Shown piece after piece: positions 26,659 through 32,786 of a DNA stretch of 32,786 bases (positions are counted from its first letter, which is position 1; each line of letters opens with the position of its first letter). The stretch lies in assembly GCA_934120735.1 (NCBI GenBank), contig CAKOVA010000021.1, forward strand, positions 1-32,786, read 5' to 3'. Under the pieces are notes generated by a model. It was given only the letters and a program-made list of their open reading frames with translations. It was not told the origin of the DNA and ran no database searches. Origin of the DNA: an uncultured Prevotella sp. GTDB lineage: Bacteria > Bacteroidota > Bacteroidia > Bacteroidales > Bacteroidaceae. Position numbers and translations under genes: made by a program.

Positions 26659-27036
26659 ATGAAATCTATCCATTCAGAAAAGGCACCTGCTGCAGTGGGG
26701 CCGTACAGTCAGGCCATCGAGGCCAATGGCTTTGTTTTTGCATCTGGTCAATTACCAATTGATCCTTCTACGGGAAAATTCCCAGAGGGCGGCATCAAGG
26801 AGCAAACCCGTCAATCCATACTTAATGCACAAGAGGTATTGAAGGCTGCTGGCTTGGATTTGTCCAAGGTGATTAAGACCACGGTGTATCTATCCGACAT
26901 GGCTAACTTCGGTGCTATGAACGAGGTGTATGCACAGTTCTTTACCGAGCCTTATCCAGCTCGCTCGGCTGTTGCCGTGCGCACGCTGCCCAAAGAGGCT
27001 TTGGTAGAGGTGGAGTGTGTTGCGGTGAAAGAGTAA
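26659..27036 (+). CDS. ridA: RidA-family reactive imine/enamine deaminase
   Basis: Hydrolyses reactive 2-aminoacrylate and related imines released by PLP enzymes, in the cytosol, acting as a trimer. The 125-residue length is typical. Signatures are complete: IHSEKAPAAVGPYSQAIEANGFVFASGQ at the N-terminus, the catalytic arginine R102 in PARSAVAVRTLP and E119 in VEVECVAV. The ATG at 26659 gives the usual MKSIHSEKAP beginning. The right end of the 199-bp palindrome is only 11 bases before this codon, so the leader and any ribosome-binding region come largely from the inserted element. Confidence 0.95.
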   Translation: MKSIHSEKAPAAVGPYSQAIEANGFVFASGQLPIDPSTGKFPEGGIKEQTRQSILNAQEVLKAAGLDLSKVIKTTVYLSDMANFGAMNEVYAQFFTEPYPARSAVAVRTLPKEALVEVECVAVKE

Positions 27037-27052
27037 AAAGCCTCTCCCCCAA

Positions 27053-27073
27053 CCCCTCCCCGAAAGGGAGGGG
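27053..27073. repeat. GC-rich hairpin CCCCTCCC/GGGAGGGG
   Basis: CCCCTCCC (27053-27060) pairs with GGGAGGGG (27066-27073) around CGAAA. It lies 17 bases after ridA. I recall closely similar sequences in many Bacteroidetes intergenic regions, which suggests a REP-like repeat; it has no run of T. Confidence 0.6.
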
Positions 27074-27208
27074 AGTGATTAGCTTTTTCATTGAACTCTT
27101 CGATAGTTTGCTCACTTGTTTTGAGAAAATGACAAAGCTAAGATACCCCAGTATTCCCTTGGGGTAGAACGTTCATTTCCAATATCAATGGGATTAGGGG
27201 ATAAAGTC

Positions 27209-27255
27209 ATTGCTTTTGACGGTCAAACTCATTGGGTTTGACCGCCAAAAGCAAT
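27209..27255. terminator. 20-bp hairpin between convergent ridA and asd
   Basis: ATTGCTTTTGACGGTCAAAC (27209-27228) pairs with 27236-27255, one G-T wobble, loop of seven bases. It lies between the 3' ends of ridA and asd, so a bidirectional stop or transcript end is likely, though neither side has a long T run. Confidence 0.6.
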
Positions 27256-27326
27256 GCTCTTTCTACCGCCTGCTAATGCGATGTACAGGGGATGTGCGTT
27301 CGTCTGCGATGATACGCTTTTGTTTT

Positions 27327-28340
27327 TCATTTCACATTGCCCACCTTGATGAGGTATTCGGCAATCTGTACGGCATTGAGAGCCGCTCCTTTTCTGATTT
27401 GGTCACCAGTCAACCATAGCGTCATGCCGTTGTCGTCGGCCAAATCTTTACGAATCCTGCCCACATAGATGTCATCGTGTCCGGCCGATTCTAAGGGCAT
27501 GGGGTACGATGCTTGGGTTGGGTCGTCCTTCACCACGCATCCGGGTGCAGCGGCAATAGCCTGTCGCACCTCTTCAACGGATAGTGGGCGTTCGGTTTCC
27601 AGCCATACCGATTCTGAGTGCGAACGCAACGATGATACACGCACGCACGTTGCGCTGGTCTTGACATCCGAGTGCATAATCTTGCGCGTCTCGCTGAACA
27701 TTTTCATTTCTTCTTTGGTGTATCCGTTGTCCATGAAGACATCTATTTGCGGAATCACGTTGTATGCCAACTGATGTGGAAACTTGCTGACGGTCTTCAC
27801 GCTGCCTGTTTCCACCAGCTCCTTGTATTGCTGTTGCAGTTCGGCCATGGCTGCCGCACCGGCTCCACTGGCACTCTGGTAGGACGAGATGTGCACTCGC
27901 TTAATGTGACTCAGGTCGTCGATGGGTTTCAGTACCACCACCATCATAATGGTGGTGCAATTGGGATTGGCTATGATGTTGCGTGGACGTTTCAAAGCGT
28001 CTTCCGCATTCACTTCAGGCACCACCAAAGGTACGTCCTCGTCCATGCGGAATGCGCTGGAATTGTCAATCATCACGGTGCCATGCTTGGTGATGGTGTC
28101 GGCAAATTCTTTCGAGGTGCCACCGCCAGCTGACACGAAGGCGATGTCTATGTCTTTAAAGTCGTCATTATGTTGCAAGAGCTTTACTTCATGGTTTTTG
28201 CCCTGAAACGAGTATGTTGTACCGGCACTGCGCTGAGAACCGAACAGAACAAGCTCGTCTAACGGGAACTTCCGCTGCTCTAAAATGCGTAAAAACTCCT
28301 GACCCACTGCGCCACTTGCGCCAACAATTGCTACTTTCAT
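27327..28340 (-). CDS. asd: aspartate-semialdehyde dehydrogenase
   Basis: Reduces beta-aspartyl phosphate to aspartate semialdehyde with NADPH; supplies lysine, diaminopimelate, threonine and methionine. The 337-residue length is normal. The N-terminal Rossmann motif is [14 protein letters not shown]. The catalytic cysteine C128 lies in NPNCTT, Q155 in SYQSASGAG, and the catalytic histidine H241 in SLRSHSESV, where the family usually has GHSE; the residues flanking the histidine differ from the more common VPVxxGHSE. The gene converges with ridA and is divergent from the antiporter gene. The -7 element TAACTTTG on the minus strand (28378-28385) is 38 bases upstream of the ATG. Confidence 0.97.
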   Translation of the reverse strand: MKVAIVGASGAVGQEFLRILEQRKFPLDELVLFGSQRSAGTTYSFQGKNHEVKLLQHNDDFKDIDIAFVSAGGGTSKEFADTITKHGTVMIDNSSAFRMDEDVPLVVPEVNAEDALKRPRNIIANPNCTTIMMVVVLKPIDDLSHIKRVHISSYQSASGAGAAAMAELQQQYKELVETGSVKTVSKFPHQLAYNVIPQIDVFMDNGYTKEEMKMFSETRKIMHSDVKTSATCVRVSSLRSHSESVWLETERPLSVEEVRQAIAAAPGCVVKDDPTQASYPMPLESAGHDDIYVGRIRKDLADDNGMTLWLTGDQIRKGAALNAVQIAEYLIKVGNVK

Positions 28341-28377
28341 GATCTACTAATATGTTGATTATAAATATTCTTGCCGA

Positions 28378-28385
28378 CAAAGTTA
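28378..28385 (-). promoter_or_regulatory. -7 element for asd
   Basis: Minus-strand TAACTTTG matches TAnnTTTG and lies 38 bases upstream of the asd ATG. No TTTG occurs at the -33 distance. Confidence 0.5.
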
Positions 28386-28532
28386 CGAATTATTCATTTC
28401 TTCTTCCTATAATGAGTGACAATTTTTATTGTTTTTTCCGAATCCATCTGTTCAGAGTGATATAGTGGATAATTCGCCGTTCTTGCATATTCAATTTCAG
28501 CGGGAATCAACTGTGATATCCATTTTTTTGAT

Positions 28533-28540
28533 TAACTTTG
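28533..28540 (+). promoter_or_regulatory. -7 element for the antiporter gene
   Basis: TAACTTTG is 19 bases before the ATG at 28560, so the leader would be only about 12 bases. A second TAACTTTG (28552-28559) touches the start codon and is too close to serve this gene from the same ATG. Confidence 0.45.
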
Positions 28541-28559
28541 TTGCCTAATACTAACTTTG

Positions 28560-30695
28560 ATGTCGCAATTGTCAGCCTACTTTCCCATCTCCGATCCGAC
28601 ATTGATTTTCCTTGTCGTGTTGCTGGTCATCCTACTGGCCCCCATTGTTATGGGCAAGTTGCGCATTCCGCACATCATCGGTATGGTACTGGCAGGCGTG
28701 TTGCTGGGTGAGCACGGATTGAACATCCTGGATCGTGACAACTCGTTTGAGCTTTTCGGCAATGTGGGGCTCTACTACATCATGTTTCTGGCCGCGCTGG
28801 AGATGGACGTGGAGGGTGTGAAGAAGAACAAGTACCGCATGTTGACGTTTGGTTTGCTCACCTTTGCCATTCCACTTGCGCTGGTTTATGTCAGCAGCGT
28901 TTCCATCCTTCGCTATTCAGTGATGTCTTCGTTACTGTTAGGGTGCATCATGGCCTCCAACACGTTGGTGGCTTATCCCATCGTGAGTCGCTATGGTTTG
29001 CAGCGAAAGCCCAGTGTGATGCTCAGCGTTGGATCTACCATGCTCTCGTTGTTGTTGGCGCTTACCCTGCTGGCCGGCATCGTTGCCTCGTATCAAAGTG
29101 ACGCCAATCTGACGTTCTGGCTGTTTTTCGCTCTTAAGTTTGCCGTCTATTGCGTCGCAATGATTATGCTCATCCCCCGTCTTACACGCTGGTTTCTACG
29201 GAGTTATAGTAATGCTGTGATGCAATATGTCTTTGTCATGCTCATGATGTTCATGAGTGCCGCGTTGAGCGCAGCCGTTGGTTTTGAAGGTATCTTCGGC
29301 GCATTTTTCGCCGGATTGATACTGAATCGCTACATTCCCGCCGTTTCTCCATTGATGAACCGCATTGAGTTTATTGGCAACGCGCTATTCATTCCTTATT
29401 TTCTCATCGGTGTTGGCATGCTCATCAATCTGCGTGGCTTGTTCAGTGGTGGCAGCATCCTGCTCATCCTGTTTGTCATCACGGTGATGGGAACGCTGGG
29501 CAAACTGCTGGCTGCCTATCTTTCCTGCATCGGTTTCAGGCTGCCGCTGTCGTCTGGAACGATGATGTTCGGCCTCACCTCTGCCCATGCGGCTGGCGCC
29601 ATCGCCATGGTGATGGTGGGAATGAAGATTGAAACAGCTCCCGGTGTCTACCTCGTCGACGACGATCTGCTCAATGGAGTGGTGCTCATGATTCTGTTTA
29701 CCTGTGTCATCTCAACGCTGGTGACCGAACATTCGGCGCAGAAGATTACGCTTCGCGACCAGGACGTGGCCCCCGTGGAGACTGCGAATGAGAACGATGA
29801 ACACATGCTGATTCCCGTAAAATATCCCGAATATGCCGATCATCTGGTGAATCTGGCCCTCCTGATGCGGAACAAGAAACTGAACAGACCGCTGACCGCG
29901 CTCAATGTGGTGTACGAGGATGCGAACATGCGCGCCAACCAGGAGAAAGGCCGACGCTTGCTCGAGCAAGTGAGTCGATACGCAGCTGGGTCGGATGTGG
30001 CTGTGCAGACCCAGGTACGCATTGCGGTGAACATCGCCAATGGCATCAAGCACGCTTTTCAAGAGTTTCGTGCCAGCGAAATCATCATTGGCATGCACAC
30101 GCATACGGAGGTGTCTAAGAAATTCTGGGGGCAGTTTCATCAGAGTCTGGTCAACGGACTGAACTGCCAAATCGTCATGGCGAGGTTGATGCAACCCCTC
30201 AATACCTTGCGGCGCATTGTGGTGGCTGTTCCGTCGAGAGCGCAATTCGAGCCGGGGTTCTACCGATGGTTGGAACGTTTGTCGCGCATGGCAGGCCAGT
30301 TGGAATGCCGAATACAGTTTCATGGTCGTGATGACACGCTGGCTTTGATTCGTCAATATGTGCTGAATAGGCATCAGCAGGTGCGTGTCGAATTTGTCGA
30401 AATGACGCACTGGAACGAGGTGCCCAAGCTGGCTGCAACCATTGCGGCCGATCACATGTTCGTGGTGGTGGCGGCACGAAAGGGAACGGTGTCGTATAAA
30501 AATGCGTTGGAAAATCTTGCCGAGGAGATTAGGCAGTACTTCTCAGGAAAGACGCTGCTCATCATTTTTCCTGATCAGTATGGCTCTCAGGACGAAGACA
30601 TGACCTTCTCACAGTCGCAACATACCGAGGAACATTCGGCCTACGAGGTGCTGGGTAGCTGGATTAAAAATGCGCTGGGTAAGAGAAAATGGTGA
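28560..30695 (+). CDS. CPA2-type cation:proton antiporter with C-terminal cytosolic domain
   Basis: A 711-residue inner-membrane protein. Residues 10-395 contain about a dozen hydrophobic segments (for example LIFLVVLLVILLAPIVMGKL, LYYIMFLAALEMDVEGVKK, AAVGFEGIFGAFFAGLILNRYIP, HAAGAIAMVMVGMKI) of the Na+/H+ exchanger/Kef family. Residues 400-711 are a soluble domain with two halves of universal-stress-protein type (LNRPLTALNVVYEDANMRANQEKG and NTLRRIVVAVPSRAQFEPGF), replacing the TrkA-N domain of KefB/C. It probably exchanges K+ or Na+ for protons, and the USP-like halves may sense nucleotides; both are inference. I prefer ATG 28560 to TTG 28557, as the TTG lies within the upstream box. It is alone on its strand, divergent from asd. 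Confidence 0.9.
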   Translation: MSQLSAYFPISDPTLIFLVVLLVILLAPIVMGKLRIPHIIGMVLAGVLLGEHGLNILDRDNSFELFGNVGLYYIMFLAALEMDVEGVKKNKYRMLTFGLLTFAIPLALVYVSSVSILRYSVMSSLLLGCIMASNTLVAYPIVSRYGLQRKPSVMLSVGSTMLSLLLALTLLAGIVASYQSDANLTFWLFFALKFAVYCVAMIMLIPRLTRWFLRSYSNAVMQYVFVMLMMFMSAALSAAVGFEGIFGAFFAGLILNRYIPAVSPLMNRIEFIGNALFIPYFLIGVGMLINLRGLFSGGSILLILFVITVMGTLGKLLAAYLSCIGFRLPLSSGTMMFGLTSAHAAGAIAMVMVGMKIETAPGVYLVDDDLLNGVVLMILFTCVISTLVTEHSAQKITLRDQDVAPVETANENDEHMLIPVKYPEYADHLVNLALLMRNKKLNRPLTALNVVYEDANMRANQEKGRRLLEQVSRYAAGSDVAVQTQVRIAVNIANGIKHAFQEFRASEIIIGMHTHTEVSKKFWGQFHQSLVNGLNCQIVMARLMQPLNTLRRIVVAVPSRAQFEPGFYRWLERLSRMAGQLECRIQFHGRDDTLALIRQYVLNRHQQVRVEFVEMTHWNEVPKLAATIAADHMFVVVAARKGTVSYKNALENLAEEIRQYFSGKTLLIIFPDQYGSQDEDMTFSQSQHTEEHSAYEVLGSWIKNALGKRKW

Positions 30696-30726
30696 GGGCC
30701 GATGGGGCTTTTCAGAAATTATTATT

Positions 30727-30866
30727 TATCTTTGCAAATAACAGGCTGCACCTCAGCAATTCAAACGCAGTTTGACTGCTTTCGGTTTGCGCTGTTTTTG
30801 CATAAGATAGGCTTCGCCTCAACAAAGTAAGTAAACTCACTTTGTCTTCGGCTTGCGCTATCTTTG
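30727..30866 (+). promoter_or_regulatory. repeat region with two TATCTTTG boxes before the ABC gene
   Basis: TATCTTTG occurs at 30727-30734 and 30859-30866; both match TAnnTTTG. The second is 50 bases before the ABC ATG at 30916 and lies at the 3' foot of a hairpin. The two hairpins between them are described separately. Confidence 0.45.
30740..30864. repeat. two homologous 60-bp hairpin units
   Basis: Unit A (30740-30796) has stem AACAG/CTGTT and an inner stem from AGCAATTCAAAC against GTTTGACTGCT. Unit B (30804-30864) has AAGATAG/CTATCTT and inner AACAAAGTAAGT against ACTCACTTTGT. They align along their length (GGCT..CCTCA.CAA at one end, TTCGG.TTGCGCT at the other) while the paired parts differ. 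A third copy appears to begin at 30871 (AGATAGGC) and fade out. Confidence 0.65.
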
Positions 30867-30915
30867 TAAAAGATAGGCATCATGGGGTGATGCAAACAGA
30901 AAAGAATTGTTTTTT

Positions 30916-31608
30916 ATGATAGATATTCAAGGTGTTACAAAGTCGTTCGGCAACCTGCAGGTGTTGAAAGGCATCGATTTGCATATCGACAGGGGAGAGG
31001 TGGTCAGTATTGTGGGACCCAGCGGTGCTGGCAAGACTACGTTGCTGCAAATCATCGGCACACTTGACCAGCCTGATGACGGACAAGTAAAGGTGAATGA
31101 CATCTTGCTCAATGGATTGTCATCGGATAAGTTGAGCGACTTTCGCAACCGTCACATCGGCTTTGTGTTTCAGTTCCATCAATTGCTGCCAGAGTTCACT
31201 GCTTTGGAGAACGTCCTGATTCCGGCTTACATTGCCGGCAAGGGTCAGGGTGAGGCCAAGAAGCGGGCGCAAGAGCTGCTGGGGTTCATGGGACTCACTG
31301 ACCGTGCCCACCACAAGCCCAACCAACTGTCGGGCGGAGAGAAGCAACGGGTAGCCGTGGCGCGTGCGCTGGTCAACCATCCGGCGGTGATTTTGGCTGA
31401 CGAACCAAGTGGGAGCCTTGACTCTAAGAACAAAGCTGAACTACATCAGCTGTTCTTCGATTTACGTGATGAGTTCGGTCAAACATTCGTCATCGTGACT
31501 CACGATGAGGGATTGGCTGCCCTGACCGACCGAACCATTCACATGAAAGACGGCAGACTGATTGAACCGCAGGCAACGGACATTGAGTCTGTGGAAAACA
31601 AGGAATAA
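30916..31608 (+). CDS. LolD-like ABC transporter ATP-binding protein
   Basis: A 230-residue soluble ATPase of the LolD/MacB family. Motifs are complete: Walker [10 protein letters not shown] (residues 34-42), Q-loop [18 protein letters not shown], signature LSGGEKQR (138-145), Walker [12 protein letters not shown] (D162, catalytic E163) and H-loop THDEG (H196). It probably drives lipoprotein release or another membrane extraction process with a permease encoded elsewhere, since no permease gene is next to it. I chose ATG 30916 over an in-frame TTG at 30907, because [12 protein letters not shown] is the normal beginning of the family. The next gene starts five bases after the stop, so the pair is co-transcribed. 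Confidence 0.92.
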   Translation: MIDIQGVTKSFGNLQVLKGIDLHIDRGEVVSIVGPSGAGKTTLLQIIGTLDQPDDGQVKVNDILLNGLSSDKLSDFRNRHIGFVFQFHQLLPEFTALENVLIPAYIAGKGQGEAKKRAQELLGFMGLTDRAHHKPNQLSGGEKQRVAVARALVNHPAVILADEPSGSLDSKNKAELHQLFFDLRDEFGQTFVIVTHDEGLAALTDRTIHMKDGRLIEPQATDIESVENKE

Positions 31609-31612
31609 CAAG

Positions 31613-32536
31613 ATGGAAAACACACATGCAGGTTATCCGCAAAAGGATGTGTCGGAAGAGAAGCGAGAACAGGGCAGTGAATCGGCTCGCACGATGATTA
31701 AGTTGGGCGACTACAACCTGTTGACAGTTGTCAAAGAGGTGGATTTCGGTCTTTATTTGGACGGAGGGGAAGAGGGTGAGATACTCCTTCCTAATCGTTA
31801 TGTACCAAGTGATTACAAAATAGGAGAGCCTTTGGAGGTGTTCGTCTATCTCGATCAAGACGAACGGTTGGTCGCCACCACGCAAACACCATTGGCTCGG
31901 GTTGGCGAGTTCGCCTATTTGGAATGCTCGTGGGTGAACAAGTATGGCGCATTTTTAAACTGGGGACTGATGAAGGACTTGTTCTGTCCGTTCCGAGAAC
32001 AGAAAAAGCGCATGGAGATGAGCGAGCGTTACATCGTTTACGTCTATCTCGATGAGGAGAGTTACCGCATCGTGTCATCGGCTAAGGTGGAACATTTCTT
32101 ATCTGACAGCCGACCAACTTATCAACAGGGTGAAGAGGTCGACCTGTTAATCTGGCAGAAAACCGATTTGGGTTTCAAAGTCATCATTAACAACCGGCAT
32201 GCGGGATTGGTGTACGAGAACCAGATATTCAAGGCCATTCACACGGGCGACCGCATGAAAGGATACATCGCCAACGTGCGCGAAGACGGAAAAATAGACG
32301 TTACGTTGCAGCCTATGGGGCAGAAGGTGGTTGCAGATTTTGCCGAAACGCTGTTGCAATATCTGCAAGATCATGACGGCTATTGCGACTTGGGCGACAA
32401 GAGTGATGCCGAAGAGATAAAACTTCGCTTCGAAGTGAGCAAGAAAACATACAAGAAGGCCATTGGTGATTTGTACAAACGTCGCCTTATATCGATAGAG
32501 CCAGCTGGTATCTATCTACAGAAAACCCGCAATTAA
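31613..32536 (+). CDS. CvfB-like S1 RNA-binding protein
   Basis: A 307-residue cytosolic protein. It begins with an acidic, disordered stretch of about 33 residues, then three S1-type OB folds: one from LGDYNLLTVVKEVDFGLYLDGG, one from LARVGEFAYLECSWVNKYGAFLNWGL and one from GFKVIINNRHAGLVYENQIF to KIDVTLQP. The last 65 residues (LLQYLQDHDGYCDLGDKSDAEEI...VSKKTYKKAIGDLYKRRLI) form the winged helix of CvfB/YitL proteins. The family binds RNA; in staphylococci it affects virulence gene expression, but its cellular role in Bacteroidetes is unknown. I chose the ATG at 31613 because the TTG at 31562 would overlap the ABC gene and add 17 residues unlike the family. Confidence 0.9.
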   Translation: MENTHAGYPQKDVSEEKREQGSESARTMIKLGDYNLLTVVKEVDFGLYLDGGEEGEILLPNRYVPSDYKIGEPLEVFVYLDQDERLVATTQTPLARVGEFAYLECSWVNKYGAFLNWGLMKDLFCPFREQKKRMEMSERYIVYVYLDEESYRIVSSAKVEHFLSDSRPTYQQGEEVDLLIWQKTDLGFKVIINNRHAGLVYENQIFKAIHTGDRMKGYIANVREDGKIDVTLQPMGQKVVADFAETLLQYLQDHDGYCDLGDKSDAEEIKLRFEVSKKTYKKAIGDLYKRRLISIEPAGIYLQKTRN

Positions 32537-32786
32537 GATTTGACAGTCTTGCGCGTTTGTTTGAGTGGCGATACAGGCTCGTGTGACAAAAAGGCGTATA
32601 TCTCATCTTTCAGGCTGTTTTTTTGTAAGCATTCAATCACTCAAATTGGGACTGTAGAGTTAAAAACGCATCGCATCAGAGTCATGTACCTGTCGTTTTT
32701 GCATCAAGATTTAATTAGGGTCTACTAAATAAATATAATCCACTGATATTCAATAATATATACCTTATGTTATTTGTGTAATTCAC
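32537..32786. other. gene-free end of the window
   Basis: I see no convincing ORF, promoter box or strong hairpin in the last 250 bases. The final 90 bases are A+T-rich. A 62-residue ORF at 32540-32728 has no upstream signal and an unnatural composition. Confidence 0.35.

Noticed and set aside
28557..28559. TTG as the antiporter start codon
   Set aside because: An ATG follows immediately at 28560, and the TTG forms part of a TAACTTTG sequence.
31562..31612. TTG start for the CvfB-like protein
   Set aside because: It would overlap the ABC gene by 47 bases and add 17 residues unlike the family; ATG 31613 lies just after the ABC stop codon.

Overview
The window looks like a chromosomal segment of a Bacteroidales bacterium, most likely from the Prevotella group. 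This rests on four things seen in the sequence: promoter elements of the Bacteroidetes type (TAnnTTTG, twice paired with a correctly spaced TTTG), almost no classical Shine-Dalgarno sequences, several SPII lipoproteins and OmpA-like porins of Bacteroidales type, and a gene order (guaB, parvulin isomerases, OstA-like protein, mutL; and purB, rluB-like, asnS) that I associate with this order. The species is not identified. I see no tRNA, rRNA, CRISPR array, phage or intact insertion sequence.

Layout. Positions 1-2459 are an accessory surface locus: a consensus promoter pointing left out of the window, a 63-residue acidic peptide gene and a 675-residue lipoprotein of unknown function. Positions 2944-11230 are a probable operon of guaB, two periplasmic parvulin-type prolyl isomerases, an OstA/LptA-like protein, a 99-residue membrane protein and mutL; it joins nucleotide synthesis, outer-membrane biogenesis and mismatch repair. 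Positions 11384-14126 carry an OmpA-family porin with its own promoter and terminator, a degenerate methyltransferase-like gene, a PduO-type cobalamin adenosyltransferase and a DUF2795 protein. A gene-poor 1.2 kb gap follows. Positions 15353-20257 hold purB, a 23S rRNA pseudouridine synthase with a repetitive RGY-rich N-terminal arm, a 0.5 kb block of palindromic octamer repeats, and asnS. Positions 20729-26348 are a second surface locus: a 1275-residue coiled-coil lipoprotein behind a full consensus promoter, an internal terminator, a small lipoprotein and a second OmpA-family protein. Positions 26659-32536 hold ridA (with a 199-bp palindromic MITE-like element between its promoter and start codon), asd on the minus strand, a CPA2-type cation/proton antiporter, a LolD-like ABC ATPase and a CvfB-like S1 RNA-binding protein.

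Most genes are housekeeping or envelope biogenesis. The least explained signals are non-coding or small: the MITE-like hairpin in the ridA leader, the octamer repeat palindromes before asnS, two homologous hairpins with compensating changes before the ABC gene, overlapping short ORFs in the leader of the giant lipoprotein, and the small acidic peptide next to the first lipoprotein. I did not see a clear new multi-gene defence or biosynthetic system.
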